From: Colias croceus
Lineage: Eukaryota > Arthropoda > Insecta > Lepidoptera > Pieridae
Reading direction: 5' to 3'
NCBI RefSeq assembly: GCF_905220415.1
Contig: NC_059554.1
Span: 2,939,001 to 3,003,000 of the forward strand
DNA length: 64,000 bases
Position numbers and translations under genes: made by a program. Positions 24,310-36,176 of this stretch are shown piece by piece. The notes under the pieces were generated by a model. That model saw nothing but the letters and a program-made list of their open reading frames with translations, made no database searches and had not been told where the DNA came from. Numbering within the stretch: position 1 is the stretch's first letter; the number at the start of each line of letters is the position of its first letter.

Positions 24310-27300
24310 TTAGGCTGTCGAGGAAACTGCTAGCTTTTTCAAATGCTCCATGAACACTTGTAGTGAAACATCGTCCGTGAGCACGGGGGCGCCACCGTCC
24401 TGTGTTATAAAAATAAATATTATTATTTATTTCATATAATATTTTGATATACAAAAGATTAAAATCACTGGTAAATATTAAATGTATAAAGATTTTATCT
24501 CATTTACGTATTGAATCGTTTTTATACTTAAAGATGTACATTATATGTATATTTCAAAAATAACTTGTGGTGTGTCGAGGCATCTATAAAAAATCGAGGC
24601 ATACCAAACACTAGACTTTTTATCAAAAAAGGGTTTGAATTTCATATTTACGACTTGAATAATATGGAAACCAGTCGTAAACAAATACGATTTTATAGCT
24701 ACATAAAATATAATTAAATAACTCGAACAAAATAAACCGATATAAAAATCCACGTTTTACCAGTGATTTAAATAATTTTTTGTATATCAATGTAGGAAAT
24801 TTGTAAATTTTATAACCATTTATATAGCCTTATAACCCAGTTCTAAGAACACTTATTTAACTGAAATTAGTAGTATCTATTAAAATATGTTATTGGTCCT
24901 GAAATCCTAAAAATATTAAAGCTAAAAAAATATTAATAATTATGACAATAAAATAATATTATCAGCGTGAGTGTAAAGTAATAAGATAAATACATATCAA
25001 TAGATAAACTACTTATAATATTTTATTTAGATTCATTTTAGTCTTTTACAATTAATTTCGCCCTGGAAAGAAAATATACTAGCCCGAATCCTACCTCACA
25101 ATAAAATATGAAAAAGCAGAACTTTATACATTATTACAAAATCTCTGTTATATCCATCATCACATGCTGTACTTGCATAAACATAAAAATAATTGTTAAT
25201 GCATAACAAGCAAATAACAAATATAAATATAAAAACACACACACACACACACACACACATAATACTGCATATAAAAAAAATAAGCAAAATCTCCATGCCA
25301 AACGAAATATTATTAGTTTCCCAAGCGTTTTAATAAAAAAGTATAAAAAAAAAAAAAACTCTACCGCAGATGGTACTGGCATCGCCTGGTTTTCGTCGAA
25401 ACAATGATGAAAAAAAAAAACAAAAACGTCAATTCAAATTTCAAACCATGCGTAACGCAAAATCATTCATGCAAATAAATTTTGTTAAATTAATAGTTTT
25501 AAAAGAATAATTAAACATTCACAGCCATTAAAGTGATTTAAAATATAGATTTTTATTATTTTATTAAAGTTAAGTTAAAAAGAAAATCTGCAAAAAAATA
25601 ATAATTAAATGACAACACTGCAAACTGATAAAATAATTGAAAATGTAACTCACCCCTCCGTAAGCATACATGTTGTTGTGTGTCTGCGATGGGTTCACTT
25701 TGGACAATAGGAATCGTGCCTGGAATGAGAAAATTTAAATTTCATATGTTTTCAAACTGAACAGAACTGCAGTAAAATTCGTTAACATCATATTATTCAT
25801 AAAATATATAGGTATATCTAAGAAAAAAAAAGTAAATGCGCGCGAAAAGCTTATCAATTTAAATACAACTCACAGAACTTTCTTGTCTATACTCTATAAT
25901 CTATGCAATCGCACCAACGACAATCAAATTTTGAAATAAGGTGAAATTTTCTTCAATAGTCATGAAGATTGGATTGTTTTCGCGCCTATGTTTTGAAAAT
26001 CGAACGCGACGTCGATAACAATAATGTTGTGGCGGATTATATTCAGTGTGGTCGTTGTTTCATGTACGTTATCACGAATACACGCGCACGGTCAGCGCTT
26101 AGACCGCATAAAAGGTTCCTTTAACTAATATAATATACTAGCTGTTCGCCCCTGCCCCACGCGGGTCGTTATTTTTTTTTGTCAAAATTTTATCAGTTAC
26201 TAGCTGTTACCAGCGGTTTCACCCTTATTGCTCCACTTCTGATGGTCTTAGCGTGATGATATATAGCCTATAACCTTCCTCGATAAATTGGCTATCTAAC
26301 ACCGAAAAAATTTTTGAAATCGGACCAGTAGTTTTTGAGTTTAGCGCGTTCAAACAAACAAACAAACAATCTCTTCAGCGCTTTATAATATTAGATTATC
26401 CTAAGCACAGTGCAGACGAATATCATTAAAATCCGTTAAGCCAATCTTAAGTGGTGTAACTAACATGATTAAACAACGTTAAATAAAAGCGCCAAATATC
26501 TCGACTGGGGAAGAGCACAATAGAAGGATTCAAATAGAAAGTTTCAAATATTGTGGTATTTTCAGATTTAATGTGTGCATTGTTCTTGAGTGGTGTGCAA
26601 AAGGAAGACTTAGAAGTCAGCATGCTAACAAAACTGCAGCGATACAATGTTAATATAGACGAAATTAACAATTCGTGAGTAATTATCGAATAAAATTAAT
26701 ATAACTTTTAATTACTATTTAATTTAAACATTAAAATTGATATTTAAAGGCAAATGAAGGAAAAGTGTGTCACGCAGAATGTGTCCAATACCAAAACGAG
26801 CATTAGTGAGAAAAGCGAAACGCCAAGAAACCCATTCAATAAAACTAGACTACAAGGTACCTACGTATATTTTTATCCGATAGAGTTAAATAGAGAATAG
26901 TTGACATAAAACATTAATGCGAATTTATTTTTTAGTTGAAAATACAAAAGCCGTAGAACAAATAAAAGATACATCCGATGAAAAATTTTTACAAAATAAG
27001 GATACAATTTTGCCTTGGCCGTATGAAAGGAACAAAACTAAGAAACCAATCATTGAAACAAAACCTACGAATACCATAGAGTATATAAGAGGCCAACCCG
27101 ACATAGCAAGTGTCATGAAATTTTGGGAAAATTACGCGGCATCTAGCCGTACGAAGCCTACATATAACTCGATAGAAATAAACCAAACAAATAGTCGACG
27201 AACTACGGAAAGTACTTTGAATATTGAAACGGACTCAAAACAATCAGATGTTATTCAAAAATTGATAGAACAATTAAACAATCTAAACAAAAAAGATGAA

Positions 27301-30300
27301 TCAAGAATGAAACAAGCTCCAATCGAAGTAACTCGGATAATTAATACTGAATACCCTAGCATAAACGCAGAAGATTTTAAAATAAGTAATAATCAACAGA
27401 TTCATAACATAAACTATAAACTCATGACCAGTGATCATATACAAAACGACAACATTATAAATAAAAACAAAGACAATATCAAAACAGAGCAGAATCTACC
27501 CGAGCAAAACTTTAGTGATATTTTTAATGCCATTAAACAATATTCAGATATGAAAAAATACGAAGTAATATCTAGAACACCGAAATACGAACCAATACAG
27601 CCTACACTAGAAGAAAATAGCAAAGACCAAAATGTGAAAGATAAAAGAGGCAATAATCAAGTAGTTCCTGAAGATGTAGTCCTAAAAATAGCTCAAACTG
27701 TAAAAGACTTAGTATTACGAGAACTACGTAAAGAATTTCAAACAACAACAAGTACAACACAAAAACGTAAGTATAAGTATTCCTTATAAATTGTAAGTAA
27801 AACAATATTTAGATATGTAACTCAATAATATAATCATTTCAGCTGAAATCCTATCTATATCACGGATGGAAACATATGCAAATGAAGAAAATATAATGGA
27901 GAAATTCATTCAAATGTTCCAAAGCATGACATCACAACAAAAACCTTCGAATCCTTTGAGTAACGATAGCAAAAACTCAGAAGTCAGAATCATAAAAAGG
28001 ACACGTGTTCTTTTTAATCCTGACGTCATCTTAAACACACCAAAGCCTTACGATCTACAACCGCAAATCCATAGACATAAAACCGAAAAGAAACCCATAC
28101 CAGACGCCATAACATTCCAAACAAATTCTTTAGAAATACCTCCTCTTGGAATACAAATAACCCATCGTCAATATCCCATAAATCAGAACATAATTGTAAC
28201 AACGATAGCTCCGTTTAAACCCTTACAATATGGCAATGGTCATATATACAGTGATGGCGCTTCAGTCAAAGTGTATCCGAAAGAAATAATACAAAGTCCA
28301 TTGAGCGCTAAATTTGTTAAACGTTCCGACGATTGTCCCTTACACCATAATTGCAACCACAAGAATGAAGACATCATAAGGTTCAGACTGGAAGGACACA
28401 AAGGAAACGCCAAATACGACACGGATTACTATGAGAAAATAAATTTGGGAAAACCAGTAGTAAAGAAAGATCAAATAAGTGCAGTGTTGTTGCCAAAATT
28501 CCATGAAAAGTTGGAGAAATCAGATGGTCTTGAAACATTTAGTGACGACGATTGCTGTAACAGTAAATACGGGATGATACCACAAATGGTGGACTGTTGC
28601 AACCAGAAAATCGCGTCGAGACAACAGATGTCGATCGCTAATATGAAGAGGGGTTCTTATGACGATACGCATTTTAGGAACTTTTTGAAAACCCAACAGA
28701 AAGTCACGGATATGCTTGAGAAGATTTTGGCATCTCGGACCAAGCCTGAACTACCGCGCAGTGTGGAAACAACATAATGTGTCATCAAGTGAAATAAATA
28801 ACTCTGTAACTATGTAGTTTTGTTTTATTTTTTTTTATCACCGACACATGAAATATAACATAATTACATCGAGACGTCAAACACCATTTTTAACAAATAT
28901 TGTTACCCTATATCCCTAAAAACATAAAATACAGGATGTTACATTTTCATTTTCTTAGAATCATGTGACCGATCTATAACGTCATTTACACATTACACAT
29001 TATAGTAGAGCCATTTTAATAGGCAACATTTGACAGTTCAACAAATTTCCACAACGTAACCTTGTAACGACGACATAGAATAACATGATATTTCGTTTTG
29101 TTAGAACTGCACATTTGCTTAACTTTTTTAAATTACGATTACATATTTATAATAATAATGACCAATACAAGTAATTTCAAGATTTCATTTTACTGATTAA
29201 CCATTCTAAACATAATAAACAATTTCTGAATTGAAGAACTGACGTCGCTACAATTTTGTGTCAATAAACCTTTTTTCTTTTTAAATACAAGAGATGTTAC
29301 TCTAAAAATCGAAATATGACATCTAGAATCGAATGCATTGATTACTTGTGAATAAAAATCATCATAAATTAATAAATTCGATTGACAAATGTTTCAAATC
29401 CGTATCGATTAATTCACTTTAATCGATGTTTTTATGCAAGTTACATCTCTTCGAAGATAAAATTGATAGACGTCAAATGTTGCCTATTAAAATGGCTCGA
29501 CTATAAGTTCTCACATCGCGTATCAATTCCCGTTGTATTAAAATTCGAAACTTATGTACATACATAATTTATATCTAAATATCGATACTTTATAACGGTC
29601 TAAAGAAGAAAATGTCTAATAAAATGCACTGCTTTTCGCAAGATCTCGGTATTCCGCATGTAATTATACGGTACATGTGCTATAAGGCTGTGTACACACC
29701 TGCGAGCCGCCATGCTCCGTGTCGATGTAGCGCGGCACGGGGAAGCGCGTCTGCAGTATCTCCTGCGCGTCGTCGACCGGAGCCCGTAACAGTTGCGCAA
29801 AGCTCTCGTACTCGGGCATGTCTTGGTAGCGGAGCGCGCGCCATTGCGCTATCGTCTGGAAGTAGTGTGTACATAGCATTAGGTTTTTTATAAATGTGAA
29901 AAAAATTAAATTAATATCTCTAAAAATCAAATCTTTAACCATAATCAAAAAGCACAATTCATATTTCCAACCCTCCTACATGTAATAACAAACCTCTCCG
30001 TGATAGATAAGTATTTGGAAGAACGTGTCCATGAGTAGAATGCGGTCCGGTTGTATGGAGGAGGTATCCAATAGGACTGGCTCTGGGGGTCCTCCAAAAC
30101 TGTACGAGTACAGGATCGGTTGGATCATAATGAGGGACTGAGTGAGGTCCTCACGCATTAGCATGTGCCTGTAACAAGAATAAATCACTTTGGTAAAGGA
30201 TGTTATAGGAAAAATAACAAATAATAATAACTTTGTGTAGTAGTAGTAGTGTACAGTAGTCCGATGAAGGATTTGCTCAATATACGAATGCGCGTGTGCG

Positions 30301-33300
30301 AATTTCCATTGCAATAGGAACAATTTGCAATTGAAATTAGCACACATGTCAGAAGTGAAACTTCTTTGGCAAGATTCAAAGATACAAAAATCATCGCCAT
30401 AGTCCATAACTTGACGATATTGCCATGACGCGATCTTGAAATTTTACTCTCAACGCGCCTAAAGAATTTTCACATCAAAAATTTGTGCAAAAAATGTATT
30501 ATAGTAACTAGTCATATACACACCAAATCTTGTGTTCATAATACAAACTTAAGCTTAAAACGAAAAAATAATCTTTTGTCTTATAATTTAATTTTACAAT
30601 ACCTATATTAAATCTTACCTATAGAAAGTAGTCTCATCCGGCGAATTATTGAACACTTGCAGGAACTGCGACCTCCGCAGATGGTACATGAACTGCGGGT
30701 ACAGGCTGAAGTTCTCCGACAGACGGAAACTGTTCGGATCGTCCTTGCCGTACTCGCCGAACTTTTGACACTGCAAATTGAGATTTTTGTTAGATAATGA
30801 TACAAAAGTTCCTTTGAAACTATTCTAAACGTAAGCGTATGTACAAAAGGGAAGCCAGAAAACGTTGCGCCGTAACGAAACAATTTACTCTCTGATAAGA
30901 AGTTATCATTCAATATTTGGTAGATTGTTAACATCTTTCAAATGAAACAGTATTTTTTCCTATTATTGGTAAACTATACGAGTTGGGTAGCCATAATACA
31001 TAATACACTTTTGAAGTGAAACTTCTTTACATCACGGCATGGAGACAGGCGACGATTTTGGTATCTTTCAATCATGCCAAAGAAGTTTCACTTTTGACAC
31101 GTGTGCTCGGCACACACGCAAATTTATTTATTTATTTTGGTTCTTGAGGAAGGTTTTAAGGGTATAGTATTTTGTAAGTTTTAGACAAAGAGGGCGAAAA
31201 GCTAGTGTACTTATATATAAAACGCGCAATATAACCGCACCAATCGGATCAGCATTCTGTCGAGCCAACGCAGCACATCGGGCCCATCCTCGTGGTCAGC
31301 GCGGTATACCACGAGACGCGCCATTACTACGGCCGCGGCTTCTTGGTCGAAGCCTGCTGCTATGTGGGGTAGATTCACTGCGGGGTCTGCCCAGCTGAAA
31401 ATAATGTGCTATAGTTAATATTATACAACTTATTTTTGACGTGACAACGTCTTATAATTCGATAGAGCCGGCTGCACGCGCGAAAAAACATGACTCATGC
31501 GGCGTTACCTCGCTCTGAGGCGTTCCATGTAAGGCTTAAAGTGCAAGCGAGAGCGCGGAACGAGCGACAAAGAAGCACAATCGATGTCACGTTCAGCTAT
31601 CGTCAGTAAACCGACTTTACAGACAACCAATTTTTTTTATTTGATTAGACTTCTTCTATAAAATTGTCATTTCCTAGATTTACCATTTACCATCGATACA
31701 GAAAGCAGTTTCTATAGAGAAGAGCCAGTCAGAAATTTTGTATCACTTACAAAACAGACTCACAATCCTACCATTGGTCATCGAAAATTTTTCATTGAAA
31801 TTAACACCCTATTTCGTAGCATCAATGTTCAAAGTCGCTCATTAAAAACTACCTAATGCGCATAGGCAGAATTATGCTTTGGACAATTTTTGAGATAGAT
31901 AGTGAGCCTAGTTCTGTATTTAAATGGTTAAAATGGATCATAAACATATTCATTAAAATCTTTTTTTTATCACTTAGCTCGTGGGTCACTTAATTTCCTT
32001 AATTTGTTAAATGTTATATTATATATTTATAAGCAAACATTTATAGAACTAATACATACTTGCGTGCAATAGTAGTGACACGGATGCGTCTCTGTCCACT
32101 GGAGTGCTGGTAGTTGGTGATGAATTGTACACAGCCACGTCCACCTTGAGGTACTGGAGCAGCATGCTGGTTTACCACCTGCAGAATATTTAAGAAATGG
32201 TAAGGTTTATTAGTCTGTATATAAATGTTTGTCTATTGATATACTTGAATTTTGGAAGTGAATAAAATTCGCGCAAACGGAAATAATAATTAATTTTATT
32301 ACAAACACACACTTCAACTTTCACTATTTGAGTTAGTGTCAGTTGTCATATTTTGTACATAGTGAAAGGCCGCGTTTCCATCTGCAAGAAAACTTCCGCA
32401 AGAAATGTCCGAAAGTCTGACTGACATCAGCTTGCAAGTCTAATTCCGCAACCTGCAAGTAGACTTGCAAGCTGCTATCAGACAGACTGTCGGACATTTC
32501 TTGCGGAGGTTTTTTTGCAGATGGAAACGCGGCCTAACAAACTCAAATTCTATAATTACATCAAAATGTCAGAATACAATGAAATTACCTCAAAGAAGAT
32601 AGCCATGGTAGTGCTGGGTGTGAACGTGCACATCTTCCATTGACATGTGTTACCCATGCCCACCTCCTGGTCGGAGACACAAGGGCCTTTCACATTGAGC
32701 GAAACGCAGGAACCAATCGCTCCGGAAACTAGAAATATTGTGTAATTATAATTGATTAAAATAGTTTACATTAATCTATATTTGATGAGTCAAAAACACT
32801 TTAAAGAAGTCTAGTAAAAAAGGTAAATGTTCGTGTTTAAGTACGAAAAGAGAGTAAAAGATGAGACATAAGAAAATATTGAAATTGAGAAAGAAATAAA
32901 TGCACACATGTTTGACACAATAGAAAATCTATTGTGTCTATTCCCGATCGGGCCGCCTCGGTGGTCAATGGGTTAATACATTACTACAGATAAAATAGGA
33001 AATAATTAATCCAATAAGAAAATAATATAATTCTTACTATAAAATATACATCAATTGTACAAATGATAAGTCTAATAAGAAGTTACGTACTCTTCAGTTC
33101 CCTACTGCATTTAACTTCCATAGTTCCATTGAAAGCCATTTTATAATCTCCCTTCTGATCCTTAGCAAACACTCGTTGGAATGTTTGCTTGAATAGAGAT
33201 GAATTGAACGAGTCACCCATTACCATATGACCCCTGAAATTAAACCATATAGATTAATTGTTATTCTATTTCGTTTTTTTAAACACAATTTACATATAGA

Positions 33301-35123
33301 TAATTACTATATTCATTTAGTATGATAATTGCATTGTCATACCAAACAAAATTTGCATAATCTTGAATGAATTGAAACAAATATTTTATAGAATATTGTA
33401 AATTTTAAAAGAATATAAGGATAGGTCAATAATATTGCTCAGGAATGGAGAAAGACGCGGGTTCGAATCCCGACTTGTGATCGTTTTTTTCTATATTTTA
33501 AAAAATTTCAATTTATAAAGCATTTGAACGCTATAAAACTAGAAATATCAAACATAGGATATTATACAAACCCAGTTGAGTTACAGCACTGCTTCATCTC
33601 CATAAGACCAGTTTGATCTAACGCACATGAATAAATGTCAATCGCATGACCATTAGTCGCAGACCTCAATGCTAACGCCTCATAATGTTTGATCGCCTTC
33701 TTCATGTATTTAGCATTATCCTTGTGAATGTCATGGTGGGAGCGGATAGGTTGCTTCAGTTCATCGTTAACAACTTGACCTGGGCCCTGCGAGCAAGGAC
33801 CACCAAGGAACATCATGATCCTAGCTCCTGTATTGGGATAGGTCACTTCCAATAACCCAACAGCTAAAGAGAGAGCGACGCCACTGCTCCTCAATGGACG
33901 TTTACCAACACCTAGAGGCCAGGGATCACGGCCCAGTTCACTTAACAAGTCAGTTAGAGCCATGTCACATTGCTTAACTGGTTGCAAGAATCGGTGAGCT
34001 GGTGTCTGTGGCACAGGGGCCCCTTGCCTCTGCTGAGGGTTCGGTACATTCACTCTGCCTATCGCAAGTTGCTCTTGAATCTGCTTCGCTGATAAATCTT
34101 TTGTTCCTTTGAATACATAGCACTTGTATATTCCTTCAGATCCTGAAAAATAAGTGCATTGTTTTAGAATTTACAACAAAACTCTTTAAAGGTCTTCTTA
34201 CTTTTATTAAATATAAAAACATTAGTCATGATAATTTTAATCATAGAGGTTGATATAAACATGTTGCAATACAATTTTTATTACAAATTTTTCCTTCTTT
34301 CATATAAAAGTTACTCAATTGGAAAGAACCATTTCATTATGCAACAATGATAACATGACAAATGACAACATTTCACATACCCAATTCATGTATTTGAACC
34401 ATGCGTCCAAAGGTGATCAGGCCCACGAGAGCATTCTGCGGCATTAAACTGAGTGATGTTTGGAGAGAATCTTTCAACGCTCCCAGTTCCTCTTCATCCA
34501 TGCAAGTGTCAACAACTAACAGGAAGATGGGTGGCATGCTGTGTGCACGAGTAATGGTGTATTCTATTGTTGAGAAGTTGGGGATCAGCTCGGCTGGTTG
34601 GTGCTGTTCTGATATCGCAGCATATTGCGGCGGGAACTGTAATATTTGTGTAAATTTATTGCATTGAATGCCCGAAACATTTTGGAGAATGAGTCATGTA
34701 TTAATTAATGTAATATGTAATTTATTTGATAAATATAGAAATAATGCAATAATACAGTGTAGTTTTATTCAATTGATACAGTTTAAGTTACAAATATTGA
34801 ATGTTCAGTCAGGTGAACAAAATAAATTACACAGATATACTTACAGGGTTTCTTTGGAAACAGAAGTTGCACACCCATAACTTGGCTCTATAATCAACTT
34901 GGCACATTGGATTTAATACAGCTCGACACGTATTACGTGTACATAGCACTGGCTCGTATTGAATAGGTGGTAAATCGGGACGTTCCTTCAACGGCTGGTA
35001 CAAACTAACGAGAGGAACCACAAGTCTCGTAGCTTCGATTCTACTCGAAGGCCACACGTTCCACGTAAACCGTATTCCATCTCGATCTTCATTTTGCTGT
35101 ATAAACTCCTCGTACGTCGCCAT
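24310..35123 (-). CDS. Sec23: Sec23, COPII coat subunit and Sar1 GAP
   Basis: Pairs with Sec24 in the inner COPII coat at ER exit sites and supplies the arginine finger that activates GTP hydrolysis by Sar1. Twelve coding exons: 35123-34845, 34636-34381, 34142-33572, 33233-33091, 32728-32589, 32178-32060, 31394-31241, 30770-30619, 30168-29994, 29855-29700, 25719-25654 and 24399-24310. They sum to 2301 nt (766 residues; human SEC23A has 765) with every phase consistent. The N-terminus MATYEEFIQQNEDRDGIRFT is diagnostic. The zinc finger is present (CTRNTC then CNFC). The trunk (FLLVVDTCMDEEEL, SSGVALSLAVGLLE), the beta-barrel, the helical and gelsolin-like parts (ILLMDTFFQILIYHGE, RYIDTEHGGSQ) and the C-terminal VFMEHLKKLAVSS follow in order. 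One donor (GTGCGG after exon 7) is non-consensus but GT. A 5' UTR intron at 35222-35134 is likely. Introns hold several MITE-type repeats and one nested gene. Confidence 0.97.
25235..25259. repeat. (CA)n microsatellite in Sec23 intron 11
   Basis: About twelve AC units. The cysteine/valine-rich minus-strand open frames over it are an artefact of this repeat. Confidence 0.95.
26140..26397 (+). repeat. interspersed repeat, copy B of the 4018-4200 family
   Basis: Starts with an ACTAGCTGTTCGCCCCTGCC unit interrupted by a T-rich tract. A second ACTAGCTG start follows at about 26200. The blocks shared with 4018-4200 come next (CTTAGCGTGATGATATATAG, ATCGGACCAGTAGTT, the CAAACAAACAAA run, TTATAATATTAG). 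It looks like one retroelement tail inserted next to or into another, about 170 bases upstream of the nested gene's first exon. Confidence 0.65.
26571..28777 (+). CDS. unrecognised four-exon gene nested in Sec23 intron 10
   Basis: Exons 26571-26674, 26750-26856, 26936-27766 and 27843-28777 join with GT-AG introns of 75-79 bases and exact phase agreement: 1977 nt, 658 residues. I do not recognise the family. The first two thirds are rich in Asn, Lys, Ile, Glu and Thr with few cysteines. A short amphipathic segment (VVLKIAQTVKDLVLRELRKE) lies just before a Thr/Gln-rich linker. The C-terminal third has a small cysteine set (CPLHHNC, DDCCNS, VDCCNQ), HHNCNH, and many prolines. No signal peptide or membrane segment is visible from the chosen Met. 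A TTTTCAG acceptor sits 5 bases before that ATG, so an upstream exon, possibly with a signal peptide, may exist. AATAAA at 28793-28798 gives a short 3' UTR. It lies antisense to Sec23, entirely within one intron. Confidence 0.82.
29001..29505. mobile_element. MITE-like element with 35-bp inverted ends
   Basis: The left end 29001-29036 (TATAGTAGAGCCATTTTAAT then AGGCAACATTTGACA) is complementary to 29471-29505 with about two mismatches. The interior is AT-rich and non-coding. The span of about 505 bp between Sec23 exon 10 and the nested gene's 3' end fits a non-autonomous DNA transposon. The outer ends are TATA, compatible with a TA target (inference). Confidence 0.7.
30340..30401 (+). repeat. 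GAAGTGAAACTTC repeat family, copy 1 (Sec23 intron 8)
   Basis: Contains CACACATGTCAGAAGTGAAA then CTTCTTTGGCAAGATTCAAA and GATACAAAAATCATCGCC. It matches, in opposite orientation, 31048-31108. The core GAAGTGAAACTTC is itself a small palindrome. Confidence 0.65.
31013..31108 (-). mobile_element. GAAGTGAAACTTC repeat family, copy 2 with inverted ends (Sec23 intron 7)
   Basis: The left arm GAAGTGAAACTTCTTT (31013-31028) is mirrored by AAAGAAGTTTCACTTTTGA (about 31079-31097), making an 85-bp foldback. The minus strand from 31108 matches copy 1 at 30340-30401 over about 60 bases. Non-coding MITE-like sequence. Confidence 0.65.
32368..32534. mobile_element. foldback MITE, copy 2 (Sec23 intron 5)
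   Basis: Same family as 15410-15626. It starts GGCCGCGTTTCCATCTGC, then AACTTCCGCAAGAAATGTCC, and ends with their complements before TAA. At 167 bp it is shorter than copy 1 and better preserved at its ends. Confidence 0.78.
32914..32975 (-). repeat. short repeat fragment with TTAACCCATT end, copy 2 (Sec23 intron 4)
   Basis: The minus strand reads TTAACCCATTGACCACCGAG, then GCGGCCCGATCGGGAATAG, then ACACAATAGATT and a small inverted repeat. It parallels 13034-13092. The first ten bases equal the ends of the piggyBac-type element at 19151-20781, so an origin from related termini is plausible. Confidence 0.55.
33439..33486 (+). other. tRNA-like T-arm relic (Sec23 intron 3)
   Basis: GCGGGTTCGAATCCCG at 33457-33472 is a perfect T stem-loop / B-box. 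It is preceded by GCTCAGGAATGGAGAAAGAC, which resembles a degraded D-arm, and followed by a T-run at about 33484. No acceptor-stem partner for the 3' side was found upstream, so it is not a functional tRNA; it is more likely a pseudo-tRNA or a SINE head fragment. Confidence 0.4.
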
Positions 35124-36176
35124 GTCGTTAATTCTGATCAGAAAACATACAAACTATGAAACATAACTTACGAGAAAACATCATTGTAATTATACGTGAC
35201 AAAGCGACATAAGATTACCTACCAGGATCTCATGTGTTGACCTTAACAAAAGCACATTAAATTTACGTCTTCAAACCACAACTCTTATGTTTAATTTGGT
35301 TGTTTTACAAGAAATTATTGAACAACATCAATCAGAATCCACTAGGTTTTTGCCGAGCTGATTTGGCAATTGTCAAAACCAAAGACATCAAACTGTCACC
35401 TAGCCACGTCATTTTTGAAAACGCAATACAATATAATGTTTATCAAAATAAATGTAATTTTAGTATAATTTGATGTCTTCCATTTATATATAGTTTAAAA
35501 TATATTATTATAAATTAAAATATTTTGATGAAAAACTCTATGGTAAAAGTCTATGTACCAAAGACAACGCTAGCAAGTCTAGCGTCTTTTGTCTATGGCT
35601 CAGATAGTTGCGTTCCTTTTTCACATAGTAAAAAGTATAAATTACTATAAAATTATGTAAAATAATATGTGATTTTAATAAATACTGTCAAACCGATAAA
35701 AAAAATAATAGAAAACTTATAAACAAGTGTAAAAGTGAACAGTTACATAAAAAAACGCTGTAAAATTGGGAACGTTTACGGGTCATTAGTGTGTAAACCC
35801 AGTAATGAAACGTTCTTGAATGAAATATTTTTTTTATTTTTGGGACATAGTAAATTATATTTCGTTTGTAAGACATGGTTTTTAAAATTTATTGTATTTT
35901 ATACAATCCAATCAATGTTTTTGGACATAATAAGTGATTATAAATTAATTGATATGTCATTGCTTTGTTTTAAGAGCAGGAAGTTTACATCAAAAAGTGC
36001 GACTGCGCACTGGCCAAATTAGTAGGTAGTGTGAAAGAAAATGGCGATCAGCGAAAGGCGTCCGGAGTTAACGTGATGAAAAACATTGTTAAAAGCTCAA
36101 TTACATAGTGTTATAGTTATTAATTGTGTCAGATGTAGATTAATTAAGTGTTAATGAATAGTGATTGTGTATAAAA
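35124..36176. promoter_or_regulatory. divergent Sec23 / MTA1-like promoter region
   Basis: The 1.05 kb between the two start codons. On the Sec23 side a probable 5' UTR intron (donor GTAGGT with GT at 35222-35221, acceptor CAG ending at 35134) places transcription start upstream of 35223. The last 170 bases before 36177 are probably MTA1-like 5' UTR. A small hairpin (arms around AAGACAACGCTAG and CTAGCGTCTTTT) lies at about 35561-35591. No TATA element is convincing. A shared control region is inference from head-to-head spacing. Confidence 0.45.

Noticed and set aside
25096..25382. Cys/Val-rich minus-strand frames
   Set aside because: Artefacts of the (CA)n microsatellite.
33439..33486. Functional tRNA gene
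   Set aside because: The T-arm is perfect, but no acceptor stem, clear D-arm or anticodon arm can be formed.
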